DNA of 64,000 nt from positions 213,960 through 277,959 of the forward strand of contig KL370852.1 of NCBI GenBank assembly GCA_000702025.1, given 5' to 3'. The position numbers and the translations under genes were made by a program. Within the stretch, counting starts at the first letter, position 1, and every line of letters starts with the position of its first letter. Source of the stretch: Blautia schinkii DSM 10518. GTDB taxonomy: Bacteria; Bacillota; Clostridia; Lachnospirales; Lachnospiraceae. Shown here piece by piece: positions 36,580-44,439 of the stretch. The notes under the pieces are model-generated. The model did not search any database, was not told the DNA's origin, and worked only from the letters and a program-made list of their open reading frames with translations.

Positions 36580-37467
36580 ATGAAAAAAATAGGATTTTTG
36601 CGTTTAACCGTGCTCTTGGTGTTGATCTTTTGTACTTCCTGCACCGGATGCGCGCGGCTTAAAGACTTGGCGGGCATTGCAAAAAACAAAGCCGTCAAAG
36701 AGCCATACGTCAGTTTTGAAGAAAGAACCTACAATGAGGCGGTAGATTGTTTTTTCGATGCACTAGACACCCGAAACAAAGAAACCATTCGCAGCTTATT
36801 TTCTCCATATATCCAGAAAACCGCCACTGATCTTGACGAGCAGATTGATCTTTTGCTGAAAGCCTATCCTGGTCCCACAGATATCTGTAAGCGGGACGGC
36901 GGAAAAGTTCATGGCGAATACAGCAGCAAATATGGGGACCGCAGTTCAATGGCAGATTCTTCTTTTCCTGTGGTTTCAAATGGGACGTATTATTGGTGTT
37001 GGTTCCAACTGATGTATGAAAATGATTTTGACGAAGAAAAGGTTGGGATTAACGGGCTTGTTTTATTCTCTGCTGATTACTTCTGCGCTTTACAGTATGG
37101 CGATGATGGTGCCCAGTGGCCCGAATCTCCTGGGCTCTATGTCTGCACAGACTATGCTCTTGACTGCGAAGTCCGGGCAATTGATGGATATCCTTATAAG
37201 TATACGCCGTTCAAACGGACTTTAACTGAGGAAGATGTTCTTAAGTTTTTTAAAACCTCCCAAAGTTATTCTCATTTTTTAAGGGAATTCGGAGAACCAA
37301 ACGCCGAAAATATCTATTACATTTACGAACTTTCTTCAAACGGCAATACTGCAAATTATCTGAAGCTTGGTATAGACGAGCAGAAAGATACGGTATATAT
37401 TGCAACCATCGTGGATGAATATGGCTATATCAGTACACTTTGGGAGAACGCCACTTCTGGCCCTTGA
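36580..37467 (+). CDS. DUF5104-like lipoprotein
   Basis: 295 residues. Signal peptide with cysteines in CTSCTGCARL; either of the last two could be the lipidated residue. The exported part begins with a helical segment AVDCFFDALDTRNKETIRSLF that resembles DUF5104 lipoproteins, followed by a beta-rich domain and a C-terminal YIYELSSNG...YLKLGID unit. Function unknown. It is monocistronic as far as can be seen. Confidence 0.7.
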   Translation: MKKIGFLRLTVLLVLIFCTSCTGCARLKDLAGIAKNKAVKEPYVSFEERTYNEAVDCFFDALDTRNKETIRSLFSPYIQKTATDLDEQIDLLLKAYPGPTDICKRDGGKVHGEYSSKYGDRSSMADSSFPVVSNGTYYWCWFQLMYENDFDEEKVGINGLVLFSADYFCALQYGDDGAQWPESPGLYVCTDYALDCEVRAIDGYPYKYTPFKRTLTEEDVLKFFKTSQSYSHFLREFGEPNAENIYYIYELSSNGNTANYLKLGIDEQKDTVYIATIVDEYGYISTLWENATSGP

Positions 37468-37587
37468 GCGCCCCAATCCTTTCTGTCCAGTCCGCCTGAA
37501 TTTCACAGTCTTTCTACGCGCTCTGATTGTTCAGATTCCATTCATATGATGTGGAACTCTTACCATGTCATTTAAATAACTCTTGCC

Positions 37588-39378
37588 ATGTCATCAAATC
37601 ACATGTTGACATATAATAACAATGAATATGTATCATCGGAGCCGCCAATAATGCCTGACCAAAAGCTTGATAACCTTCTGAACCTTGCCATGGATGCCAC
37701 ACCGGAGGAGCGTGAAAAATCCCGCAATTTGAACGTAGGCTTTAATGAAGCTCTAAGACGCTGGGACGTGATTGTGAAATACAGTGGGCCGCCGGAGGGT
37801 CTTACAGGGGAAAATTTCACGGTGGTCCCGCTGCTCGGCGGCTATGCCGTAGTCACTCTGCCTGAAAGCGAACTGGACTCCTATTCGCAGCGGCCGCAGG
37901 TAGAATTCGTGGAAAAGCCCAAAAGGATGTATTTTGCAATCTATCAGGCTAAGCAGGCAAGCTGCATCAGTTCTGTGCAGATTGGCAATGATGCTTTATC
38001 CGGGTCTGGCACCCTTGTAGGCGTAGTCGATTCGGGCGTGGATTACCGCCATCCTGATTTCCGCAACCCGGACGGGACCACCAGGATTCTTAAGCTATGG
38101 GATCAAAGTGTGGCCGGACAGCCGCCGGAAGGATTTTTTCTGGGGACAGAATATACTTCGGCGCAGATTAATGAGGCACTTGCCTTGCCGGAAAATGAAG
38201 GCCGCCGGATTGTCCCCAGCACAGACGTGAGCGGACATGGCACGGCGGTTCTTGGAATCGCGGCTGGAAACGGCAGAGCCTCGGACGGGCTGAACCGGGG
38301 AGTTGCCTATGAGAGTGACCTCTTAGTGGTAAAGCTGGCTGTTCCCAGACAGGATTCTTTCCCAAGGACAACAGAGCTCATCCAGGGAGTTGATTATCTG
38401 GTACGCCAGGCCCAAGACCTGGGCCGGCCTATGGTGATCAATTTAAGCTTCGGAAATAATTACGGTTCCCACAGAGGAGATTCCCTGCTGGAAACATATC
38501 TGGACAATGTATCGAGTATCGGGCGGCTTGTCATCTGCACGGGCACGGGAAATAACGGAAACCAGGCCCTGCATACCGGCGGACGGCTTGCCCAGGGTGA
38601 AATGCAGGAAATTGAGCTTGGCGTGGGAGCTTATGAACCGGCATTGAATGTACAGCTATGGAAATCTTATGAGGATGGAATGAATATCTATTTGGAAAAT
38701 CCTTCCGGGACGCGGATTGGGCCTCTCTATGAAAATCTCGGACCTCAGCGCTATCGCGCCGGAAATACGGAGCTGCTGATTTATTACGGAAAACCGGGGC
38801 CATATCATGTCACACAGGAGATTTATTTTGACTTTATCCCCACAGGGAATTATGTGGACAGTGGTGTGTGGAAGATTATTTTACGTGGAAGGGATATAAA
38901 GGATGGAGAGTATTATTTCTGGCTTCCCGGAGGAAATGTACTGAACCGGGGAACTGCCTTTTACTTTCCCCGGGCGACAGGGACATTGACCATTCCCTCT
39001 ACTGCCGCAAGAGTTATCACGACAGGAGCCTATGACTCAAGGGTAAATGCCTATGCGGATTTCTCCGGCAGAGGCAGTGACTTCCTGCCCTACCGCAAAC
39101 CGGATCTGGCCGCGCCCGGTGTGGATATCGTAGCACCAAGAGCGGGCGGTGGTTATGCTGCAGTGACAGGGACCTCGTTTGCGGCGCCATTTGTCAGCGG
39201 CGCCGCGGCGCTGTTGATGCAGTGGGGAATCGTGGATGGAAATGATCCCTTTCTCTATGGAGAAAAGGTCAAGGCATATCTGCGGAGAGGTGCCAGAAAG
39301 CTGCCGGGGTATGCGCAGTGGCCGAATAATGAGCTGGGGTGGGGTGTGCTGTGTGTGGGGGAGAGTCTGCCGGAGTGA
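37588..39378 (+). CDS. Subtilisin-like S8 family serine protease
   Basis: 596 residues. Catalytic triad visible: D148 (VGVVDSGVD), H217 (SGHGTAV), S530 (GTSFAAPFVSG), with oxyanion Asn in TGNNGNQ. An insertion of about 130 residues between His/Asn and Ser, and the absence of a signal peptide, match the clostridial Csp-like S8 group. The N-terminal 115 residues look like a prodomain. The start is weak: no good ribosome site, and aactctt-ccatgtcat is duplicated at 37554-37594. Confidence 0.9.
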   Translation: MSSNHMLTYNNNEYVSSEPPIMPDQKLDNLLNLAMDATPEEREKSRNLNVGFNEALRRWDVIVKYSGPPEGLTGENFTVVPLLGGYAVVTLPESELDSYSQRPQVEFVEKPKRMYFAIYQAKQASCISSVQIGNDALSGSGTLVGVVDSGVDYRHPDFRNPDGTTRILKLWDQSVAGQPPEGFFLGTEYTSAQINEALALPENEGRRIVPSTDVSGHGTAVLGIAAGNGRASDGLNRGVAYESDLLVVKLAVPRQDSFPRTTELIQGVDYLVRQAQDLGRPMVINLSFGNNYGSHRGDSLLETYLDNVSSIGRLVICTGTGNNGNQALHTGGRLAQGEMQEIELGVGAYEPALNVQLWKSYEDGMNIYLENPSGTRIGPLYENLGPQRYRAGNTELLIYYGKPGPYHVTQEIYFDFIPTGNYVDSGVWKIILRGRDIKDGEYYFWLPGGNVLNRGTAFYFPRATGTLTIPSTAARVITTGAYDSRVNAYADFSGRGSDFLPYRKPDLAAPGVDIVAPRAGGGYAAVTGTSFAAPFVSGAAALLMQWGIVDGNDPFLYGEKVKAYLRRGARKLPGYAQWPNNELGWGVLCVGESLPE

Positions 39379-39381
39379 GCG

Positions 39382-39906
39382 CTATTTTGCTAAAATTCGC
39401 ATTAACAATTCCGCCATTTCGTGAGATGTCATTCCATTGGGATCCTTAATCCATTCCAACAGCACCAATAGAAGACCACCTTCCATAAATTTCTGAATGA
39501 AATATTCGTTATCCATAAAACTATCTGAATATTGAAGCATCTGACTTAAACAACTTTCAAACGGCTGATAGATGAGATTAATAATCTTATGTTTCTCCAG
39601 TAAAAGAATATACTGTCTGTTTTCCTGCCAGTAATCAAAACATCGACTCAGAGTTTCTGTGAACGAATACGAACTGTTAAGAACACATTCCTGAAAGAAG
39701 ATTTGAAAAATTTTATAAAAATAGTCTTGAAGGACATCTTCTTTACTATCAAAATGGCGATAAAAAGTCAGTCTGGTAACACCGGCTTTTTTACATAACC
39801 CGGTAATTGTAATTTTGCTGAACTCCTGTTTTTCCATAAGGGCAAGCAAAGCATTCAACAGGCATTCTCTGCTGAATTCCCGCTGCTCATTCTGAAATTC
39901 TCTCAT
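39382..39906 (-). CDS. TetR-family transcriptional regulator
   Basis: 174 residues from the ATG at 39906 (GAGGAGAAATCATC upstream). N-terminal helix-turn-helix (KITITGLCKKAGVTRLTFYRHFDSKEDVL) followed by a ligand-binding helical domain. Divergent from the membrane protein at 40023, its probable target. The shared 116-base region contains repeated GATGTAAC at about 39923 and 39981 and TTGTAT/ATACAA arms. Converges on the S8 gene with 3 bases between stops. Confidence 0.9.
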   Translation of the reverse strand: MREFQNEQREFSRECLLNALLALMEKQEFSKITITGLCKKAGVTRLTFYRHFDSKEDVLQDYFYKIFQIFFQECVLNSSYSFTETLSRCFDYWQENRQYILLLEKHKIINLIYQPFESCLSQMLQYSDSFMDNEYFIQKFMEGGLLLVLLEWIKDPNGMTSHEMAELLMRILAK

Positions 39907-40022
39907 GATGATTTCTCCTCGTGATGTAACATTTCCGATTGTTTTGTATCTTGTTCTTGAAGTTCTTCCATTATACAATATTGATGTAACAAATGATGCA
40001 ATAATTTTAAGGAGGAATTTTT

Positions 40023-40652
40023 ATGGTCACTTTTTTAACTGCAATAAGCGGAATTGCCTGGTCTATTGTATATATAGAGCTGATACGCAAAGGCTTCAAG
40101 GATAAGGTCTGCGGAATGCCGCTGTTTGCTTTGGGATTGAATTTTGCATGGGAGCTGATTTACAGTATTGATACGGGATTGAGCGGTCACTTTAATGTAC
40201 AGGAAATTGCAAATATCTCATGGTTTATACTGGACGCTGTAATCCTGTTTACCTATTTTAAGTTTGAAAAAAAGAATTTTCCGGCTAAAGCACAGAAGTA
40301 TTTTATGCCATTCTCCATATTATCGGTGGCATCCTGTTTTGTAATTCAGCTGGCATTCTATTTCCATTTTAAAGGTATTCCGGCAGCTCAATACTCCGCT
40401 TTTGCTCAGAACGCAGCCATGTCCATTATGTTTCTGACCGCTTTGTATACCAGAAATACAACAAAAGGCCAGACCATGCTCATGGCAGTCGCAAAGTGGA
40501 TCGGCACGCTGGCTCCGGCTATTCAGATGGGCATAATTCAGGATTTCAATATTTATATTGTCCTTATGGGCGTAATTTGCTCTATCTTCGATATCATATA
40601 CATTATACAGTTAAGGAAATTCAAGCTGGGGGAAAAAGCAAAAAAATCCTGA
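40023..40652 (+). CDS. Seven-helix membrane protein, possible transmembrane terpene cyclase family
   Basis: 209 residues, seven predicted membrane helices and little else. NFAWELIYS in helix 2 and WFILDAVIL in helix 3 resemble the conserved Glu and Asp of Pyr4-type integral membrane terpene cyclases, which have the same length and topology. No prenyltransferase is nearby, so the role is open; regulation by the adjacent TetR protein is likely. AAGGAGGAATTTTT precedes the ATG. Confidence 0.55.
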   Translation: MVTFLTAISGIAWSIVYIELIRKGFKDKVCGMPLFALGLNFAWELIYSIDTGLSGHFNVQEIANISWFILDAVILFTYFKFEKKNFPAKAQKYFMPFSILSVASCFVIQLAFYFHFKGIPAAQYSAFAQNAAMSIMFLTALYTRNTTKGQTMLMAVAKWIGTLAPAIQMGIIQDFNIYIVLMGVICSIFDIIYIIQLRKFKLGEKAKKS

Positions 40653-40654
40653 AG

Positions 40655-40796
40655 GCGGTACGTGCCCTCGAAATACACATAAGACTTTCCCATATCGCAA
40701 TGGTGATACTCCGGATTCTGTCTATCCATTGCATTGGGAAGGTCAGTTCTGACCAGCTCCGTTACCAGAGGACTCCTTCCCTTTATCGTCTCTCTG
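40655..40796 (-). other. Unidentified open stretch left of the fragment patchwork
   Basis: One minus-strand frame is open without start or end, containing RTDLPNAMDRQNPEYHHCDM and SYVYFEGTYR. It looks like a piece of a protein gene. I cannot name the source. Confidence 0.35.
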
Positions 40797-40941
40797 CCTG
40801 TTTGTTATCTCACGCATTCCTTTTATTCTTTTGCTTTCTCACTATAGTATTTTTTGCGCTCTGTGCGATATCCTCCGGGGACAGTCCGTATTTCTCAAGC
40901 AATTCCCGTGCATGTCCGGAATGGCCGAATACATCATCCAC
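40797..40941 (-). pseudogene. Transketolase C-terminal fragment
   Basis: Matches the last 45 or so codons of the gene at 42471-43436 and its downstream bases (VDDVFGHSGHA, LLEKYGLSPE), with small changes and a frame break near the end. Confidence 0.85.
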
Positions 40942-40950
40942 TTTCGCAAA

Positions 40951-40998
40951 GTCAAGATCACTTGTGGACGTAGCCGTACCTGTCGCAAAAGAACCAAT
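40951..40998 (-). pseudogene. MNT active-site fragment
   Basis: Encodes GSFATGTATSTSDLDF, the core of the MNT motif at 41893-42174, fused in frame to the transketolase tail. No start codon. Confidence 0.8.
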
Positions 40999-41004
40999 TT
41001 TAGT

Positions 41005-41290
41005 GTATCTCTATTAATCCAGTCCTCAACAATTTCTTGCTTTCTAGTCTGAATTACAAAATAGTTTTGGGCAAAGGCGATTTCATCTTTTCTTGAATCA
41101 CCGTTTTGCGCAATTAAATAACAGGCATACCTGGTTAAATCATACTCCTTAACTTCACGCTCTGCATTTTTAGCCAACTTTATCATTTTCGTGACGTCAC
41201 GAAAATGATCTTCTATATTACCTCCTGGATTTTCACAGGTGGCTTTTGCCTTTTTTATAACCAGTTCAAAGTATTTCCATCTGGCATACC
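41005..41290 (-). pseudogene. DinD-like (DNA damage-inducible protein D) fragment
   Basis: About 95 codons: YFELVIKKAKATCEN, DHFRDVTKMIK, YACYLIAQNGDSRKDEIAFA, NYFVIQTRKQEI. This is the N-terminal Bro-like region of DinD family proteins. Both ends are lost, the 5' side into an S8 fragment and the 3' side into the MNT fragment. Confidence 0.75.
41182..41209. repeat. 28-bp perfect palindrome
   Basis: Two 14-base halves, ATCATTTTCGTGAC and GTCACGAAAATGAT, with no spacer, inside the DinD remnant where it encodes the FRDVTKMI region. Confidence 0.9.
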
Positions 41291-41366
41291 GCACCCAAGC
41301 CCATTATTCGGCCAGTGCCAATACCCCGGTAGTTTCCTTGTCCCACGCCGAAGATACGCCTTCACC
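41284..41366 (-). pseudogene. S8 protease C-terminal fragment
   Basis: Encodes VKAYLRRGTRKLPGY and WPNNGLG, matching the end of the S8 protease at 37588-39378 but in the opposite orientation and diverged. Confidence 0.85.
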
Positions 41367-41440
41367 TTCTAAAGCGATATACGAATGTTTTTAAAAACGA
41401 ATATCATTGCTTCCCGGCGGAATAATATCATGAGAGGAAT
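41367..41440 (+). pseudogene. AraC-domain C-terminal fragment
   Basis: Encodes KRYTNVFKNEYHCFPAE, matching the end of the YesN-like gene at 35880-35940. Homology continues through the following intergenic bases into the MNT/HepT region. Confidence 0.85.
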
Positions 41441-41510
41441 AGACAGTTGTAGGAAAATCAAAGGGAAAGCCCGTAGCGGATAATCCACTGGGCTTTCCCT
41501 GTAATTTTGT

Positions 41511-41912
41511 TTATTTATAATATTTTTCGGCCTCATTCTTTAATTTATAAAACAGCGGATAATACACATTTATAATGTCCTTGAATTTTTCCGCCGCAAA
41601 AACCCCATCATAATCATGAGCCAGTTGGTTTCTGCACCGTAGCATCTGCAGCCATCGGTCATCATCGATAATACCATTTGTAAAAGCCTGCTGCAAAGTT
41701 TCTCTCGGCGAGCCAATAGCAAAGTCGAGAATTCCTAGCTTTTTCACCAAAATATCCTTCATCACTTTCCATGATATATCAAAGGTAAGATTAAAATTCA
41801 GCACTGTCCCTTCCAACACGAAATCCGCTTTCGGATCAGCAGTCCTGCTTTTTTCCAGATTTTTCAGGCTTCTGCAAAATGTATTGTATCTGTTAATAAA
41901 TTTGTTTTCCAT
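41511..41912 (-). CDS. hepT: HepT-like HEPN toxin
   Basis: 133 residues, all-helical HEPN protein. The catalytic and modification motif RNQLAHDY (R94, H99, Y101) is the complete RX4HXY pattern. By family knowledge HepT is an RNase silenced when its partner MntA adds AMP to the tyrosine. It overlaps the MntA gene by 20 bases, antitoxin first. A hairpin AAAGCCC/GGGCTTT with T-rich flank lies 30 bases beyond the stop. Confidence 0.88.
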   Translation of the reverse strand: MENKFINRYNTFCRSLKNLEKSRTADPKADFVLEGTVLNFNLTFDISWKVMKDILVKKLGILDFAIGSPRETLQQAFTNGIIDDDRWLQMLRCRNQLAHDYDGVFAAEKFKDIINVYYPLFYKLKNEAEKYYK

Positions 41913-42174
41913 ATTTTTTTATATCCTCCAGCAGAAATTCATTAGAAATGCTGTCATAGTCAAAAATATCAATTTTTCGGAGTGTGTCGATTTCTTCCAG
42001 CGCCTTTTCAAGCTTCCATATATCCTCACACCCATAAACCACAAAGTCAATATCACTGGTGGGCGCAGCCGTACCTGTGGCAAAAGAACCAAATAAATCC
42101 AAACGTTTAATGCCGTTCTTTTTACAAATCTCTGCTACTCTTCCAATAATTTCTGAGACAGGCATTACATTCAT
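41893..42174 (-). CDS. mntA: MntA-like minimal nucleotidyltransferase antitoxin
   Basis: 93 residues with the GSX10DXD motif (G29, S30, D41, D43). Length and operon with hepT identify the MNT-HEPN toxin-antitoxin pair. The upstream 60 bases are shared with the truncated copy at 36012-36221. Confidence 0.9.
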   Translation of the reverse strand: MNVMPVSEIIGRVAEICKKNGIKRLDLFGSFATGTAAPTSDIDFVVYGCEDIWKLEKALEEIDTLRKIDIFDYDSISNEFLLEDIKKYGKQIY

Positions 42175-42294
42175 CGTACGTCTCCCCCTTCCTTTTCTTC
42201 ACCTTATCACAGGAAAAATTCCGTGTCAAATCTTTTACTGGATGAGGGGCAAACTTGCTTCCTATTCTTTTAATGTAGCTCTATTATTCAATAG

Positions 42295-42381
42295 CTAGCT
42301 TCCAAAATAATCTTCTTCTGTCAAAACTGCTATCTCACTATTTGAAAAGCCTATAAATCTGGTATATGTATTGGTTCTCAT
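42295..42381 (-). CDS. Small ORF or gene remnant, 28 residues
   Basis: MRTNTYTRFIGFSNSEIAVL at the start, ending DYFGS. AGGATGAGAG lies upstream. It may be the end of a lost gene; I do not recognise it. Confidence 0.25.
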   Translation of the reverse strand: MRTNTYTRFIGFSNSEIAVLTEEDYFGS

Positions 42382-42470
42382 AATTTACTCTCATCCTGTA
42401 TAATCGAATTCTGTCTTTGCTATCCATTATTTCACACTTATTTTGAATCGATCACGGCCTGTTTGTCATC

Positions 42471-43436
42471 TCAGGCATTCCTCTTATTCTTTTGTTTTCT
42501 CACTATAGCAGTCTTTGCCCTCCGCGCAATCTCCTCCGGGGACAGTCCATATTTTTCAAGCAAATCCCATGCATGACCGGAATGGCCGAATACATCATCC
42601 ACTCCCACAAACTCCTGCGGTACCGGATAGTCAGATTTTGCCAGAACTTCTGCTACTGCGCTTCCCAATCCGCCAATCACGCTGTGTTCCTCACACGTAA
42701 CAATAGCCCCCGTTTCCCTGGCCGCTGCTATGATCACTTCGCTGTCAACCGGCTTAATCGTATGCATATCTATTACTCTGGCTTGAATTCCGTCCTTCTC
42801 TAAAAGCTTCCGGGCTTTTAATGCTTCCTCTACCATAAGTCCGCAGGCAATCAAGGTTACATCATCACCCGGAGCAAGCGTCACACCTTTACCAATTTCA
42901 AACTCATAGCCTTCCACTGAATCCGTGACACATTCCACCGGGCACCTTCCTGTTCTAAAATAACAGGGGCCTTCCATTTCCAGAATCGCCTTGGCTGCCA
43001 ATCTTGTTTCATGAGCATCACTTGGAACCACCACCGTCATCCCAGGTATAGTCCTCATGAGACTGATGTCCTCAAGAGCCTGGTGTGTTGCCCCGTCCTC
43101 GCCCACTGTAAGACCCGCATGACTTCCCACAACTTTTACATTCAATCCCGGATAAGCCACACCATTCCGTACCTGATCATAAGCACGGCCCGCGGCAAAG
43201 ATTGCAAAAGTATGCACAAGCGCCGTCCCGCCGCAGGCTGCAAACCCAGCGGCTATATTTACCATATTCGCCTCCGCGATTCCAATATTAAAGAAACGCT
43301 CCGGATACTTCTCTGCAAAATATTCCGTCATGGTACATTTTTTTAAGTCCGCATCAAACACGTATATATCAGGGTTTCCTCCGTATTCAGCCAGAGCCCT
43401 GCCATATGCCTCTCTTGTAGAAATCTTTTCTCCCAT
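42471..43436 (-). CDS. Transketolase, C-terminal subunit
   Basis: 321 residues containing the pyrimidine-binding and C-terminal domains. RFFNIGIAEANMVNIAAGFA holds the catalytic Glu; HAGLTVGEDGATHQALED is a family motif. Follows the N-terminal subunit gene by 3 bases; the two form one enzyme. The split form is common in Firmicutes sugar operons. Interconverts pentose and hexose phosphates. Confidence 0.95.
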   Translation of the reverse strand: MGEKISTREAYGRALAEYGGNPDIYVFDADLKKCTMTEYFAEKYPERFFNIGIAEANMVNIAAGFAACGGTALVHTFAIFAAGRAYDQVRNGVAYPGLNVKVVGSHAGLTVGEDGATHQALEDISLMRTIPGMTVVVPSDAHETRLAAKAILEMEGPCYFRTGRCPVECVTDSVEGYEFEIGKGVTLAPGDDVTLIACGLMVEEALKARKLLEKDGIQARVIDMHTIKPVDSEVIIAAARETGAIVTCEEHSVIGGLGSAVAEVLAKSDYPVPQEFVGVDDVFGHSGHAWDLLEKYGLSPEEIARRAKTAIVRKQKNKRNA

Positions 43437-43439
43437 GCT

Positions 43440-44279
43440 TCAAGCCCCCATTTCCGCAATCTTACTGTCAATCTCAGCAAACGCTATCTCCCACTCCAGA
43501 GCCGTCGGCTGACCGCCATGAAACTTCACCTGGTTTTCGAAAACAGAGACACCCTTACCCTTAACTGTTTTGCACACAATCACAGTAGGTTTTCCCTTTA
43601 TAGAGGCGGCAAGCTCTACCGCGCTGTCAATCTGGACCACATCATGGCCATCCACTTCAATGACATTCCAACCAAAAGCACGGAACTTTTCTCCGATAGG
43701 GTATGGAGACATAACTTCATCCAGATAACCATCCAATTGAATATTATTATTATCTACGAAGGCCGTCAGATTATCTGCTTTATAAAAGCCTGCCGCCATG
43801 GCAGCCTCCCATACCTGTCCTTCTTGTATTTCCCCGTCTCCCAGGATAGCAAACACGCGATTATCATAGTGATTCGTTTTTGCGAACATCGCCATTCCAA
43901 GAGCTACGGAAAGCCCCTGACCAAGAGAGCCCGCAGACATGTCCACTCCCGGAACGTGTATTTCAACATGTCCGGACAAATCACTGTCTATATCCCTGAA
44001 TGTTTTTAAATGCTCCATAGGGAAAAAACCTTTTAAAGCCAGTGCCGCATAGAGTGCAGGGGAACAGTGGCCTTTTGAAAGGACTAATCGGTCACGCTCT
44101 TTCAGTTCCGGATTTTGCGGTTCTATTTTCATCCGATCAAAATATAAAACTGCTAAAATTTCCGCAATCGACATAGAGCCACCAATATGTCCGGATTTTG
44201 CAGTATAAATAGTCTCCAGAACTGTCCTGCGTATTTTATATGCCCAGCAGGACAGTTCGTTGCTCTTTCTTGCTTCCAT
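43440..44279 (-). CDS. Transketolase, N-terminal subunit
   Basis: 279 residues. Thiamine diphosphate motif GDGEIQEGQVWEAAMAAG followed by NNIQLDG; SGHIGGSMSIAEILAVLY at the start. Transcribed after the ROK gene, with a 160-base gap. Confidence 0.95.
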   Translation of the reverse strand: MEARKSNELSCWAYKIRRTVLETIYTAKSGHIGGSMSIAEILAVLYFDRMKIEPQNPELKERDRLVLSKGHCSPALYAALALKGFFPMEHLKTFRDIDSDLSGHVEIHVPGVDMSAGSLGQGLSVALGMAMFAKTNHYDNRVFAILGDGEIQEGQVWEAAMAAGFYKADNLTAFVDNNNIQLDGYLDEVMSPYPIGEKFRAFGWNVIEVDGHDVVQIDSAVELAASIKGKPTVIVCKTVKGKGVSVFENQVKFHGGQPTALEWEIAFAEIDSKIAEMGA

Positions 44280-44439
44280 ATTTCATCCTCATGCTTTCTA
44301 ATAACTTTATGACTTTGTAATTTTCACGCCTGGGTAAGCGAACCTGCGCCAGATTTCGTTTGAAATCGGTATCGGATGAGAAGTATTTTCTGCCCAGCCC
44401 ATTGTCAGTTAGCATAACGACTTCTTATATGGCTGCTCC

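Noticed and set aside
40842..41294. Apparent 150-codon gene with a DinD-like start
   Set aside because: Only the first two thirds resemble DinD; the rest reads fragments of MNT and transketolase in wrong frames. It is a mosaic remnant, not a gene.
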